From Agitococcus lubricus (GTDB lineage: Bacteria; Pseudomonadota; Gammaproteobacteria; Pseudomonadales; Moraxellaceae): DNA of 64,000 nucleotides. Location: the NCBI RefSeq assembly GCF_003051055.1, contig NZ_QAON01000008.1, forward strand, positions 62,001 to 126,000, read 5' to 3'. Positions 19,007 to 30,305 of this stretch are shown here, piece after piece. Position 1 is the first letter of the stretch. Every line of letters begins with the position of its first letter. Made by a program: the position numbers and the translations under genes. Below the pieces are notes generated by a model that did no database searches, was not told the origin of the DNA, and was given only the letters and a program-made list of their open reading frames with translations.

Positions 19007-19173
19007 ATTGGCTTAAGCAGAGAAGAATAGCGTATCATGCCGCCAGATGATAGCGTAACGCTCGTGATGTTAAATCGCTGGTCTTAGCATAACTGATGGC
19101 GCAAGTTAGTGAGCTGATTATCTTGCGCTCACGATAGAATGTAACTGAAATGGCGTGCAATTATTCGTGTATT

Positions 19174-19218
19174 TTAGGGTCTGTTAACGTGTTGATTGTG
19201 AATGTCAACAGCCCCTAA
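19174..19218. repeat. short repeat with terminal inverted repeats (solo-end form)
   Basis: TTAGGGTCTGTTAAC (19174-19188) and GTCAACAGCCCCTAA (19204-19218) are inverted with 13 of 15 matches. The same ends bound a ~270-bp element at 50556-50827, which also continues TTGATTGTG inward. This looks like an internally deleted copy. It lies in the 444-bp gap 18866-19309, whose only other visible content is the moaC leader. Confidence 0.6.
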
Positions 19219-19309
19219 TCTGAGTGACGTTAATTCGGCGGGAATCACCTAGATAGCTAGCGCATAGCGGATGTTGAATTGTTATATAACTACATAGGAA
19301 GCATAAATC

Positions 19310-19765
19310 ATGACTTGGCAACCTCATGTCACCGTCGCCGTTGTGGTTGAACGTGACGGTAAATTTTTATTAGTTGAAGAAGAAACTCTGTCTTCGCACG
19401 TGGATGTTTATAATCAGCCCGCAGGGCATGTCGAGCAAGGCGAAACCCTGATTGTCGCTGCCAAACGCGAGGCATTAGAAGAAACAGGCTGGGAAGTCGA
19501 GCCGACACACTTACTGGGTGTATATACCTATACTCCACCCAATAGCCCCGATATGAGCTATTATCGTTTTTGTTTTATTGCAAAAGCCATTCATCACTAT
19601 GAGCGGCCATTAGATGAAGGTATCATTCGCGCTGTTTGGTTAACCTTAGATGAGTTAATCGCCACGGAGCGTGCCCGTAGTCCACTGGTCATTCAATGTA
19701 TCCGCGATTATCTCAAAGGCCAAGCCTATCCTTTAGCCCTGATTTACGAACATCCTATAGCATGA
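19310..19765 (+). CDS. nudJ: Nudix hydrolase NudJ
   Basis: Nudix phosphohydrolase, 151 aa; E. coli NudJ acts on thiamine-pyrophosphate-type substrates and nucleoside triphosphates. The Nudix box is complete: Gly39, five residues, Glu45, seven residues, then R53E54..E57E58.G60. AGGAAG precedes the ATG. Position supports the name: it is directly upstream of mnmA with a four-base ATGA overlap, followed by hflD and purB, the same order as in E. coli. Confidence 0.92.
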   Translation: MTWQPHVTVAVVVERDGKFLLVEEETLSSHVDVYNQPAGHVEQGETLIVAAKREALEETGWEVEPTHLLGVYTYTPPNSPDMSYYRFCFIAKAIHHYERPLDEGIIRAVWLTLDELIATERARSPLVIQCIRDYLKGQAYPLALIYEHPIA

Positions 19766-20892
19766 ATGTGATAACTCCTCATCACCGCCCCAAAGTCATC
19801 GTTGGCATGTCGGGTGGTGTAGACTCCTCGGTGTCTGCTTATCTTTTGTGTCAACAAGGCTTTCATGTTGAAGGCCTATTTATGAAAAACTGGGAAGAAG
19901 ATGACGGCACAGCGTATTGTACCGCCAAAGAAGACTTAGCTGACGCACAAGCCGTGTGTGATAAATTAGGCATTAAGTTGCATACGGCTAACTTTGCCAG
20001 TGAGTATTGGGATAGGGTCTTTGAGCACTTTTTGGCCGAATACCGTGCAGGCCGCACGCCCAACCCCGATATTTTGTGCAATAAAGAAATCAAATTTAAG
20101 GCTTTCTTAGACTATGCCCTTGTCTTGGGTGCAGATTATATTGCCACAGGCCACTACACCCGCCGTAGTAACCATGTTGATTGCGCCCAACTGCTTAAAG
20201 GCTTAGATGCCAATAAAGACCAAAGCTACTTTTTGCATGCGGTCAATGGCAAACAAATTGCCCGTACCCTATTTCCTGTCGGTGAGTTACCCAAAACAGA
20301 GGTACGACGTATTGCTGCCGAACAAGGTTTTATCAATCACGCCAAAAAAGACTCGACGGGCATTTGTTTTATAGGTGAGCGCCGCTTTCGAGACTTTTTA
20401 CAACAATATCTGCCCGCACAAAAAGGCGAAATTGTCACCGATGAGGGCAAAGTCATTGGTGAGCATTTAGGTTTGATGTATTACACGCTCGGCCAACGTC
20501 AAGGAATTGGTATCGGTGGCATTAAAAATACTGCCGAAGCACCATGGTTTGTTGTTGCTAAAGACCTTGTCAATAACCGTTTAATCATTGGTCAAGGCCA
20601 CGAACACCCATTAATGATGAGTCGTAGTTTATATAGCGAGCAACTTGACTGGGTTGCGGGTCAGTGTCCTACCTTACCTTTACGTTGCAAAGCCAAAACA
20701 CGCTATCGCCAACCCGACCAAGACTGCCACATTTTTGCTGAGTCGAATGGCGTTCGTGTCGTCTTTGATGAGCTACAACGTGCCGTCACGCCGGGTCAGT
20801 CTGTCGTATTTTATCTTGATGATATGTGTTTAGGTGGCGGGGTGATTGAGCACACGAGTACAGACTCCTGTTCGTATGTAATAGAGCGATAA
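19762..20892 (+). CDS. mnmA: tRNA-specific 2-thiouridylase MnmA
   Basis: Makes 2-thiouridine at position 34 of tRNAs for Lys, Glu and Gln. The PP-loop GMSGGVDSS is near the N-terminus. The two catalytic cysteines are Cys106 (NPDILCN) and Cys202 ([12 protein letters not shown]). The C-terminal barrel has [19 protein letters not shown] start at ATG 19762, overlapping the nudJ stop, which gives 376 aa (E. coli about 368); the upstream in-frame ATG lies inside nudJ. hflD follows after 5 bases. Confidence 0.96.
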   Translation: MNVITPHHRPKVIVGMSGGVDSSVSAYLLCQQGFHVEGLFMKNWEEDDGTAYCTAKEDLADAQAVCDKLGIKLHTANFASEYWDRVFEHFLAEYRAGRTPNPDILCNKEIKFKAFLDYALVLGADYIATGHYTRRSNHVDCAQLLKGLDANKDQSYFLHAVNGKQIARTLFPVGELPKTEVRRIAAEQGFINHAKKDSTGICFIGERRFRDFLQQYLPAQKGEIVTDEGKVIGEHLGLMYYTLGQRQGIGIGGIKNTAEAPWFVVAKDLVNNRLIIGQGHEHPLMMSRSLYSEQLDWVAGQCPTLPLRCKAKTRYRQPDQDCHIFAESNGVRVVFDELQRAVTPGQSVVFYLDDMCLGGGVIEHTSTDSCSYVIER

Positions 20893-20897
20893 TAAAG

Positions 20898-23002
<2,105 letters not shown>

Positions 23003-23014
23003 GATACATCTAGC

Positions 23015-23044
23015 AAAAGCCTTAACCAAGGTTAAGGCTTTTTT
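23015..23044 (+). terminator. intrinsic terminator after purB
   Basis: AAAAGCCTTAAC (23015-23026) pairs with GTTAAGGCTTTT (23031-23042) and ends in six T. Its A-rich 5' side could also serve the convergent gene. Confidence 0.9.
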
Positions 23045-23051
23045 ACCTTCC

Positions 23052-24317
23052 TTAATGATGCCGAGTTTTTGTTTTATCACGTGTTGGCTCAGGCAAATAC
23101 GTCGTCGTTAAGATGTCCTGCTCATATATGACATAACGCTGTCTGCCTGTAGTTTTAGCACGATACAATGCCATATCCGCTTGTTTAATCAATCCATCAA
23201 CACCCAAATCTTGATGAGGGATGGCGACCGTTGCCCCCATACTCAAACTGATATAATCCCCTAAGGGGGATGTTACATGAGGAATAGCTAACTCAAAAAT
23301 AGCTAACTGTAAACGTGCCAAGTAATGATTTAGCTCGACTAAAGACAGATTCGGTAACACCAATAAAAACTCTTCGCCACCATAGCGTGCCGCTAAGTCA
23401 CTACTTCGACTGGTTTGTTGTTTTAGGGCGGTGGCAATTTTTTGTAAACACACATCCCCTGCTTGATGACCATAATAATCGTTATATAACTTAAAATAAT
23501 CGACATCAATCATCACGACTGCCAGTGGTGTTTGCTGTCTATATGCGCGTTGCCACTCTTTACGAAACATATCTTGTAAATAACGTCTGTTGGCAAGTCC
23601 CGTTAAAGCATCTTCGCAAGAAAGTATGGCAAGTTGTTGATTTTTGGCCTCACTTTCTGCATGTGCTAACTGTAATAGACATGACTGTAAAAACTTTGCT
23701 CGTTGCTGATGGTCGGTCACATAGGCCAAGCACATACCTAAAATACTACTTCCTGTATAGGTTCGATGAAAAAGAAGCCAATCAATATCAGCTTGCAAGT
23801 ATAAGGTCAAAATCATCCCTAAAATGCCGCCCCCCCAACCCGCAATACATGCTGTATAAAAACGCAAGCCCACAAAGCCATAAACAATGATTGTGGCGTA
23901 CATAATCCCTGCGTGCGACAAAATATTACTTTTTCCTATATAGGGAATTGACGCCACCGCAAACGACAAAGCCACGGCAATTAAACTGCCTAAACCGACA
24001 TACCACTCAAAATACGGCATCAATTTTTTGACATGTGCTAACACCCCAGCACCGATAATAATCAGACCGACCCAGCCATATATGGCCAGCCAATTATTAA
24101 ATTCGCCTTTGGGGAGCAACCCAATAATGCCTGTACTGAGAACAAAATATAAAAATAAAATGACAAAGGAACGGGAGCGAAAATTGATACTAGCCTGTTC
24201 GTTATGGAATTGGCGGTAAATTTTTTCAATGGGAGAAGGAAAATGTAGCGTGATAAACCCTTGCTGTAGGGTTTGTTGAATGATTTCTTTATAAGGGGAA
24301 ATATACTGACAGTCCAT
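23052..24317 (-). CDS. membrane diguanylate cyclase
   Basis: A 421-aa protein. About six membrane helices lie between residues 50 and 200. A helical linker leads to a GGDEF domain that starts near residue 234 (EDALTGLANRRYL). The active-site motif is GGEEF at 313-317, and the inhibitory RxxD site is RSSD at 304-307, both complete, so an active, feedback-controlled cyclase is expected. The membrane part matches no sensor I can name. No clear ribosome site precedes the ATG. It is convergent with purB. Confidence 0.92.
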   Translation of the reverse strand: MDCQYISPYKEIIQQTLQQGFITLHFPSPIEKIYRQFHNEQASINFRSRSFVILFLYFVLSTGIIGLLPKGEFNNWLAIYGWVGLIIIGAGVLAHVKKLMPYFEWYVGLGSLIAVALSFAVASIPYIGKSNILSHAGIMYATIIVYGFVGLRFYTACIAGWGGGILGMILTLYLQADIDWLLFHRTYTGSSILGMCLAYVTDHQQRAKFLQSCLLQLAHAESEAKNQQLAILSCEDALTGLANRRYLQDMFRKEWQRAYRQQTPLAVVMIDVDYFKLYNDYYGHQAGDVCLQKIATALKQQTSRSSDLAARYGGEEFLLVLPNLSLVELNHYLARLQLAIFELAIPHVTSPLGDYISLSMGATVAIPHQDLGVDGLIKQADMALYRAKTTGRQRYVIYEQDILTTTYLPEPTRDKTKTRHH

Positions 24318-24457
24318 TGTGTCTAATCCTTCACAGATTGATGAGAATCTGAGGCAGTCAAAGCAAAGCCGTTCTAACCTATGCCTTAGCGAATAGCTAA
24401 CTTATAATGCAAGTGTAGCCATGTTTAATTAAAATACCAAGAATAAGGATATTCACC

Positions 24458-25174
24458 ATGAAAACTCATTTAGAAATCGTGCCGCTTTCAGGTTGGTCTG
24501 CCGAATTTTGGCAAACACTCACCCCCCTCAAAAATCAGATTGCCTCACATCCACTTTTTGTCGATATGACCGCAGGTCATTTGTCTTTAAAAGGATTTCG
24601 CCATGCGTTACTGAATTTTTATCCTCTCATTGCTAATTTTCCTGCTTATATGGCACTGAATTTAGCCAAAACGACACATCTTCAAAATAACGCTATACAG
24701 GCAACACGGACGTGGTTAATTCATAATATTAAAACCGAGGAGCGACATTTGCAGTGGTATCGTGACTGGGCGCTAAGTTTTGGTGTCTCTCTTCATGAGC
24801 TTGAACAGGTCACACCGCCACCAGCGATGAACGCAATCAACCATTTTTTATGGCATATCAATCAGAGGGGTTCAGTTGCCGATAGTCTGGCAGCAACTAA
24901 CTTAGCCATAGAATGGGCAACAGGTGAATGGAGTAGTCAGGTATTTGCGGGTATCAGCACCTACGCGCAGCAAAACATCAGCATTAACCCACGGACAATT
25001 GCATGGTTAAAAGCACATGCCCACTATGATGACTTACATCCTTATGAAGCCATGGAGCTTATTCGGCAATTATGTTTAGAGGACTGTTTAGCGCAAAAAT
25101 CCGCATTAAATACGGCTATAGAAGGCATGCACTATTATTTAATGGCCTTAGATGATTGTTATCAATCCGCTTAA
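24458..25174 (+). CDS. UndA-like heme-oxygenase-fold diiron oxidase
   Basis: A 238-aa all-helical protein of the TenA/PqqC-like fold. It carries the ligand set of heme-oxygenase-like diiron oxidases: Glu94 and His97 (EERH), Glu152 (AIEWATGEW), and His187, Asp191 and His194 (HAHYDDLH). The spacing 94-97-152-187-194 equals that of Pseudomonas UndA (101-104-159-194-201, from memory), and surrounding blocks such as YMALNLAKT, AATNLAIE and WLKAHAHYDDLHP look alike. UndA turns medium-chain fatty acids into terminal alkenes. Whether this enzyme does the same, or another oxidation, is open. AAGGA precedes the ATG. It is apparently transcribed alone. Confidence 0.8.
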   Translation: MKTHLEIVPLSGWSAEFWQTLTPLKNQIASHPLFVDMTAGHLSLKGFRHALLNFYPLIANFPAYMALNLAKTTHLQNNAIQATRTWLIHNIKTEERHLQWYRDWALSFGVSLHELEQVTPPPAMNAINHFLWHINQRGSVADSLAATNLAIEWATGEWSSQVFAGISTYAQQNISINPRTIAWLKAHAHYDDLHPYEAMELIRQLCLEDCLAQKSALNTAIEGMHYYLMALDDCYQSA

Positions 25175-25266
25175 GCCCACTTCTCCATCACTATCAACAC
25201 AAAAATCTCACTGTCTGTCAAAAAAGCATATTACAATTCAGGTTTTACTTCATACTAGGTTAAATA

Positions 25267-26040
25267 ATGCAAGATAGCATTTTAGCGGAGTTACAACGTA
25301 TTGAAGCACAATACCAAGTCACTATTTTATGGGCATGCGAATCGGGCAGCCGCGCATGGGGCTTTCCCTCACCCGATAGTGATTATGATGTACGATTTAT
25401 TTATGCTCAAAAGCCCAGTAGTTATATTCGGGTGTTTGATAAACGCGATGTGATTGAAGAACCGATTGATGGCTTATTAGACATTAGTGGTTGGGATATT
25501 AAAAAAGCCTTAGGTTTGTTGCGAAAATCGAATCCTGCATTGATGGAATGGTTATCTTCGCCCATCATTTATCGTCAACACGCTGCCATTGAACCACTAA
25601 GAGCCTTAGCACAAGCTTCATTTTTGCCATTGTCGTCTTGCCATCATTATTTGTCGATGGCTCGTCAGGATATTAACAAACTGGTCATTGGCAGCGACAT
25701 TCGTCTCAAAAAGTATCTCTATATGTTTAGAGCCTTATTAGCCACGCAATGGGTAATTGCCAATAATAACCAACCACCAATGGCTTTTATTGAGTTGGTC
25801 AATCGTTTTTTGCCAAGTGGTGATATTCGTGAGCAAATTGATGAATTATTGGTGTTAAAAGGCCAAGTCTTAGAAAGTGAACATATTCCGCCCCAAGAAG
25901 AATTGGATGCTTATTTATTAGCCTTATTTAGCCGTTTAGAAAAACAATTACCCGCCGCCAGCACACCTGTGAGTGTTGATGTCTTTGATACATGTTTACT
26001 CGACACTTTACAGATAGCTTACCCACATTTGCATTTATAA
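25267..26040 (+). CDS. YcgL/RlaP-type predicted nucleotidyltransferase
   Basis: A 257-aa protein with a polymerase-beta-like nucleotidyltransferase core. The GS motif is GSRAWGF and the metal-binding acidic pair is in DSDYDVRF, both within the first 50 residues. The rest, including ISGWDIKKALGLLRKSNPALMEWL, matches a family sometimes linked to RNA repair. No substrate is known to me. The start has only a weak ribosome site. It precedes roxA by 14 bases and is probably co-transcribed with it. Confidence 0.8.
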   Translation: MQDSILAELQRIEAQYQVTILWACESGSRAWGFPSPDSDYDVRFIYAQKPSSYIRVFDKRDVIEEPIDGLLDISGWDIKKALGLLRKSNPALMEWLSSPIIYRQHAAIEPLRALAQASFLPLSSCHHYLSMARQDINKLVIGSDIRLKKYLYMFRALLATQWVIANNNQPPMAFIELVNRFLPSGDIREQIDELLVLKGQVLESEHIPPQEELDAYLLALFSRLEKQLPAASTPVSVDVFDTCLLDTLQIAYPHLHL

Positions 26041-26054
26041 CTTGAGATATTGTC

Positions 26055-27233
26055 ATGACCGCAACGAATATTCCTTTGTCTTATTTAGGTGGCTTAACTG
26101 CCGACGAATTTTTACGTGATTATTGGCAAAAAAAACCCTTATTAGTCCGTAATGCTTTTCCTGAATTAGCGATGATGGTTGGCAAAGAAGACTTACTAGA
26201 ACTTGGCCAAGAAGACAGTATCGAAGCGCGTATTATTTTAGAAAAAGACGGCAAAAAACCGTGGGAATTACGCAAAGGGCCGTTTAATAGCAAAGTTTAT
26301 AAAACCCTCCCCAAAACGCATTGGACGATTTTAGTACAAGCTGTTGACCATTATTTTCCAGAATTAGCAATTTTTTGGCAAAATTTTAGTTTTATACCCA
26401 GTTGGCGTACCGATGACATTATGATTTCTTATGCGCCTGTTGGCGGTTCTGTAGGTAAACACTTTGACCAATATGATGTCTTTTTAGTGCAAGGCTCAGG
26501 ACAACGTCGCTGGCAACTGGGTGAGTTTTGTGACAAAAATGCCGCCTTAGTCGCCAATACGTCATTACGCATTTTACAAGATATGCCAGTCACGTTTGAT
26601 GAGGTCTTAAATGCAGGTGACTTGTTATATGTACCACCCAAATTAGCGCATTATGGTGTCGCCCAAAACGAGTGCATTACTTACTCGTTTGGCTTTAGAG
26701 CACCGTCATTAAGTCATGTATTAGAACAGTTAGTCGATACGGCTTTAGCGCATACAGGCTCAGAAAATCTTTATCAAGACAAAGACTTACAAGCGCAAAC
26801 GCATCATGCTTGGCTCAATCCCGCGCATTTACAACAACTACAAACACAAGTCTTGGCGTTACTGAATCAACCGACGCTCTTAACAGAGGCTCTAGCACCC
26901 TTTTTAAGCGAAGCCAAATACGATGATTACGAGCCCGCAGGCGAAGCCATGACCCCGATTACCTTGGTCAAAAAACTGGAGTCGGGAGTCGTATTGTGCC
27001 GTGACCCTGCCTCGCGTTTTGTGTATGTCGGTGAAGCAGGTTCTGCACATGCCTTGTACATTAATGGTGAATCTGTGGACATTGACGGCGCAGAGTCTAC
27101 ATTTATTGCATTAGTCGCAGATAACCGTCAGTTGACTTGGCCTGCCTTACAACATCATTTAGCCAATACCGCTAACCAAACGTGGTTAAGCCAACAAGTT
27201 GAAGCGGGTTATTGGTTGTTATTGGAAGATTAA
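26055..27233 (+). CDS. roxA: ribosomal protein L16 arginine hydroxylase RoxA (YcfD)
   Basis: A 2-oxoglutarate- and Fe(II)-dependent JmjC-type cupin that hydroxylates an arginine of ribosomal protein L16 in E. coli. The iron ligands are His136 and Asp138 (GKHFDQYDVFL) and the distal His199 (PPKLAHYG). The N-terminus has YWQKKPLLVRNAFP, typical of the family, and the C-terminal half holds a winged-helix-like part. 392 aa. In E. coli ycfD lies near phoQ and purB, so its presence a few kilobases from purB fits. Confidence 0.93.
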   Translation: MTATNIPLSYLGGLTADEFLRDYWQKKPLLVRNAFPELAMMVGKEDLLELGQEDSIEARIILEKDGKKPWELRKGPFNSKVYKTLPKTHWTILVQAVDHYFPELAIFWQNFSFIPSWRTDDIMISYAPVGGSVGKHFDQYDVFLVQGSGQRRWQLGEFCDKNAALVANTSLRILQDMPVTFDEVLNAGDLLYVPPKLAHYGVAQNECITYSFGFRAPSLSHVLEQLVDTALAHTGSENLYQDKDLQAQTHHAWLNPAHLQQLQTQVLALLNQPTLLTEALAPFLSEAKYDDYEPAGEAMTPITLVKKLESGVVLCRDPASRFVYVGEAGSAHALYINGESVDIDGAESTFIALVADNRQLTWPALQHHLANTANQTWLSQQVEAGYWLLLED

Positions 27234-27234
27234 T

Positions 27235-27882
27235 ATGATGCACTCCCCTGATGATAAACTGCGTGAAGATGGCACAATTGACTATGTGCCACCTGTCATC
27301 ACTCAACCCTTAGCGATTATTAAAGACAGTGACAGCACACTGACACCCCGTCCTACCGTCCTATTTAGTGATGAACAACTGACGCCGTTTATCTTGGGGG
27401 AAACTGAAAACCGTATTGAATTATCACATTTGGTGATGTTGCAAAGTGCGGCTATTGCATTGTTAGCCCAAACGCAACGCGAAATCTTAGTCATTAGTCC
27501 CGATTTAGAACATGAGCGTTTTGATAACGATGCGTTTATTAACGCCTTATCTGGATTTAGTCGTTCTAGTCGGTATACCATCACCCGAATCTTATTAGCT
27601 GACCCTCGTTTGGCGATTGCCGATGGCCATCGTCTCGTCAAACTGATGCGTAAACTCAGTAGCCTGATTGAGATTCGACAAGCGCACGAAGATGATATAC
27701 CGCATTTAGAAGCCGTGATGATTGCAGACAATATGGGCTTATTACGTTGTACGCAACGTGACCCGTGGCGTGGCTCTCTGCTAGCCAAAGGCATCCCCTA
27801 CGCCCAACAAGCTCGTCAACGCTTTCTAGAATGGTGGGAGCGTAGCAGTGAGATTATGGATTTTAGAGAGCTGAAGATTTAA
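27235..27882 (+). CDS. small conserved protein, DUF7931-like
   Basis: A 215-aa protein that starts two bases after roxA, with GGAAGA upstream, so the two form one operon. Central sequences such as REILVISPDLEHERFDND and ITRILLADPRLAIADGHRLVKLMRKLSSLIEIRQ resemble the region that follows an acetyltransferase domain in Pseudomonas proteins encoded beside the roxA homologue (recalled, not checked). Here no acetyltransferase domain is present. The C-terminus is rich in Arg and Trp. Function unknown. Confidence 0.65.
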   Translation: MMHSPDDKLREDGTIDYVPPVITQPLAIIKDSDSTLTPRPTVLFSDEQLTPFILGETENRIELSHLVMLQSAAIALLAQTQREILVISPDLEHERFDNDAFINALSGFSRSSRYTITRILLADPRLAIADGHRLVKLMRKLSSLIEIRQAHEDDIPHLEAVMIADNMGLLRCTQRDPWRGSLLAKGIPYAQQARQRFLEWWERSSEIMDFRELKI

Positions 27883-27988
27883 ACGCCTAAAATAGAAATA
27901 ACCATCGACCTAAGCCGCTGTTTTAGCTCAAAAAAACAGCGCTCCCTCTGGTTTATATACTATTTGTCTATATTTGAAGCAAACAGAG

Positions 27989-28017
27989 TTGACGACCAAC
28001 CTCAAGCTATATATCAT
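27989..28017 (+). promoter_or_regulatory. promoter of the tRNA cluster
   Basis: TTGACG (27989-27994), a 17-base spacer and TATCAT (28012-28017) place the start of transcription near 28023, about ten bases before tRNA-Cys. Confidence 0.65.
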
Positions 28018-28032
28018 TTGCGTCCTTGGTAC

Positions 28033-28106
28033 GGCCGGGTAGCAAAGTGGCTATGCAGCGGACTGCAACTCCGTATACGCCGGTTCGATTCCGGCCTCGG
28101 CCTCCA
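28033..28106 (+). tRNA. tRNA-Cys (GCA)
   Basis: A 74-nt cloverleaf with encoded CCA. The acceptor stem pairs GGCCGGG with CTCGGCC, the anticodon GCA is at 28065-28067 in loop CTGCAAC, and the T arm contains GGTTCGATTCC. It reads UGC and UGU. Confidence 0.96.
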
Positions 28107-28133
28107 GTGGATGTTTCCACAACAAGTTATTAC

Positions 28134-28222
28134 GCCTAGGTGGTGAAATTGGTAGACACAAGGGACTTAAAATCCCTCGGCTGGTGACAGCCGTGCCGGT
28201 TCGATTCCGGCCCTAGGCACCA
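28134..28222 (+). tRNA. tRNA-Leu (TAA), first copy
   Basis: An 89-nt class II tRNA with a long variable arm (CTCGGCTGGTGACAGCCG) and encoded CCA. Acceptor stem GCCTAGG/CCTAGGC; anticodon TAA at 28168-28170. It follows tRNA-Cys by 27 bases, a common order in Pseudomonadales. Confidence 0.97.
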
Positions 28223-28254
28223 TGTAATAACCCCCGCTCAAAACCATCTTATAA

Positions 28255-28343
28255 GCCTAGGTGGTGAAATTGGTAGACACAAGGGACTTAAAATCCCTCG
28301 GCTGGTGACAGCCGTGCCGGTTCGATTCCGGCCCTAGGCACCA
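28255..28343 (+). tRNA. tRNA-Leu (TAA), second identical copy
   Basis: Identical over all 89 bases to the first copy, offset by 121 bases, with the anticodon at 28289-28291. The 32-base spacer differs from the one before the first copy, so only the tRNA unit is conserved. Confidence 0.97.
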
Positions 28344-28516
28344 TTTACATACCCATTAAGATACTCTCATCTCACAAATGTATTTCTCATACAATCCATA
28401 CTCGCTGTAAGTGCTGGTTCATTTCATTTTCGTATATAAAAAATCTATCTCACGTGTTACAACTGCTGACTAAGCGTGTCTAATCGTCATGACACTCATA
28501 TACAGCGGAGAAATGT

Positions 28517-29140
28517 ATGCGCGCTAACTGCCAATGCCAAAGTCGGCGTCAATTTTTAGGTCAAGGGCTAGGCTTAGGTTTAGCTTTGTTACTCCCTTCT
28601 TTGGGAGATGCCAGCCAATTTACCGCCACCGAAGGCAGTATTTGGATAGATGGCCGTAAAGCACAACAGAAAATGTCGGTTAATGCCAATAGTCGTATCA
28701 AAACAGGCGCTAACGGTAAAGCCCAGTTTGTCATTGGGGATAATGCATTTTTATTAGCGGCCAACAGTGAAGTACGGTTTAACCCCATTCGCAAACGCTC
28801 GACTACTATTTCTGGTCTGCGTTTACTGACTGGTGGTTTACTGAGTGTGTTTGGGACAGGAAATAAAAAATTACTCACACCGACCGCTACGATTGGTATT
28901 CGCGGGACAGGTGTTTATATGATGGCTGAGGCAGACAGCAGTTATATCTGCTTATGTTACGGCAAAGTCGATTTAGCAGCCAATCATAGCCCTGCACTTA
29001 ACTACCCACTCAGTGCAGAACATCATCTAGGCAAACTAGTGGGCAGTGATGGCAGTGTCGTAGAAACAGGGATGCAAGGCCATACCGACGAGGAGCTGGT
29101 TATGCTAGAAGCACTCGTGGGTCGTAAAGTCCCTTTTTAA
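28517..29140 (+). CDS. Tat-exported FecR-domain protein
   Basis: A 207-aa protein. The N-terminus carries a twin-arginine motif (SRRQFL, residues 9-14) and a hydrophobic stretch of Gly, Leu and Ala, so export by Tat is likely. The mature part is a FecR-type beta domain: ATEGSIWIDG, then SRIKTGANGKAQFVIGD, then TATIGIRGTGVYM. Such domains occur in anti-sigma proteins and in stand-alone periplasmic or adhesin-linked proteins. No sigma factor or TonB receptor is adjacent, so an iron-signalling role is not supported. GGAG precedes the ATG. It overlaps the convergent SDR gene by four bases. Confidence 0.82.
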   Translation: MRANCQCQSRRQFLGQGLGLGLALLLPSLGDASQFTATEGSIWIDGRKAQQKMSVNANSRIKTGANGKAQFVIGDNAFLLAANSEVRFNPIRKRSTTISGLRLLTGGLLSVFGTGNKKLLTPTATIGIRGTGVYMMAEADSSYICLCYGKVDLAANHSPALNYPLSAEHHLGKLVGSDGSVVETGMQGHTDEELVMLEALVGRKVPF

Positions 29141-29949
29141 CGGGTATTACCTTTCCATTGATTCATCGACGTCGAAATACCCAAGGCTTTAGCGGCCTTA
29201 TCCCACCACTTTTGTGACAGTGCTGCCCGCAATAAATCAACCGATTTAACAGTCAACGGCTCTTTCACAAAAGGCTGATTACGCTCAATCGCTTCCATAA
29301 TTTTATCAACGACTTTTTCTGGACTCAGATTGGCTAATAACGCAGGTGGTTTGATACCTTCAAACATCCCGCTTGTTAAATAACCTGAGCAGACAGTTGT
29401 CACCCCGACTTGTTCAAAACCGCGCTCAGCCAATTCCAAACGAATGGATTCAGACAAGCCAATCACTGCCCATTTACTGGCAGCATAACTCGAACCATAA
29501 GGTAAACCAATATAGCCTGACGCGCTGGCAATATTGACAATATGACTGTCAGGGCTTTCAAGTAAGTCGGTAAAAAAAGTATGGGTAATGGCCATGAGAC
29601 CGATGTTATTGACTTGTTGGGTCAATAAATGTTTGTCTAAGGGCATCATCTCAAATGCACCACCGAAGACAATGGCTGCATTATTAACGAGCGCATCAAT
29701 TTTTCCAATATCACGATGAATTTGTTGCTTAAACGATGATATAGCCTCTAAATCCGCAATATCTAACGCATAAGCCCACGCTTGACGGCCAATATCTAAA
29801 ATTTCAGCCGCTACTTTTTCGGCGCTGACATAGTTTAAATCGGTGACAATCACATCTGCGCCACGCGCTGCAAAAGCGAGTGCTAATAAGCGCCCTAAGC
29901 CATTGCCAGCCCCTGTTATAATCACTTTACGGCCATAAAACTGTTTCAC
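29137..29949 (-). CDS. short-chain dehydrogenase/reductase
   Basis: Classical SDR of 270 aa. Cofactor motif TGAGNGLG near residue 12, NNAAI in the middle, catalytic Ser in NIASASG and YAASK with the active Tyr and Lys. DLNYVSAEK after the second strand (Asp) suggests NAD preference. The C-terminus (about 60 residues) is longer than the core needs. The start codon is GTG with no good ribosome site. The substrate cannot be inferred; acyl or lipid substrates are plausible, given the other lipid genes nearby. Confidence 0.88.
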   Translation of the reverse strand: MKQFYGRKVIITGAGNGLGRLLALAFAARGADVIVTDLNYVSAEKVAAEILDIGRQAWAYALDIADLEAISSFKQQIHRDIGKIDALVNNAAIVFGGAFEMMPLDKHLLTQQVNNIGLMAITHTFFTDLLESPDSHIVNIASASGYIGLPYGSSYAASKWAVIGLSESIRLELAERGFEQVGVTTVCSGYLTSGMFEGIKPPALLANLSPEKVVDKIMEAIERNQPFVKEPLTVKSVDLLRAALSQKWWDKAAKALGISTSMNQWKGNTR

Positions 29950-30305
29950 ACGTTGCGCTCCATACCATGATGCTTAAGGGTAAACAAATACAAGGCATAC
30001 ATTCTAAGTTTAGTCTGCTTTTCTCGGCGATAGATTCATTTTGTCTGACAGTCATCAACGATTGGTATAAACGCTAACTTTAAGCGGATAAACGGTTTAT
30101 GAGATACCGTCCATCGCGAATAATGCATGATATAAGGTTTGACAAATGCCCCTGTCTAATTATTTAATCGTCAGACAGCTTAGCAAACTCACGATAATTT
30201 TATTTAATTATTGTTATAAATCAGTATTTTACAGTATTTACTTAATGTAAAAACCAAAAATAGCTGTATGTAGTCCATAGCAAATTATTTCTTGAGGTAC
30301 AACAA
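29950..30305. other. 356-bp divergent intergenic region (SDR / metallo-hydrolase)
   Basis: AT-rich. TGTCTGAC (30042-30049) and GTCAGACA (30170-30177) are inverted 120 bases apart and could be paired regulator sites. I see no gene or clear promoter. Confidence 0.35.

Noticed and set aside
24458-25174. Annotating the UndA-like gene as a TenA thiaminase
   Set aside because: The complete diiron ligand set with UndA spacing favours the oxidase branch of this fold.
27964-28146. A 60-codon frame on the plus strand
   Set aside because: It runs across tRNA-Cys; the tRNA cloverleaf explains the sequence.
28134-28343. Repeated units that might be a CRISPR-like array
   Set aside because: Only two units, both complete tRNA-Leu genes.
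28030-28350. tRNA-associated integration site
   Set aside because: No integrase, no direct repeat of a tRNA 3' end other than the tandem tRNA, and core genes on both sides.
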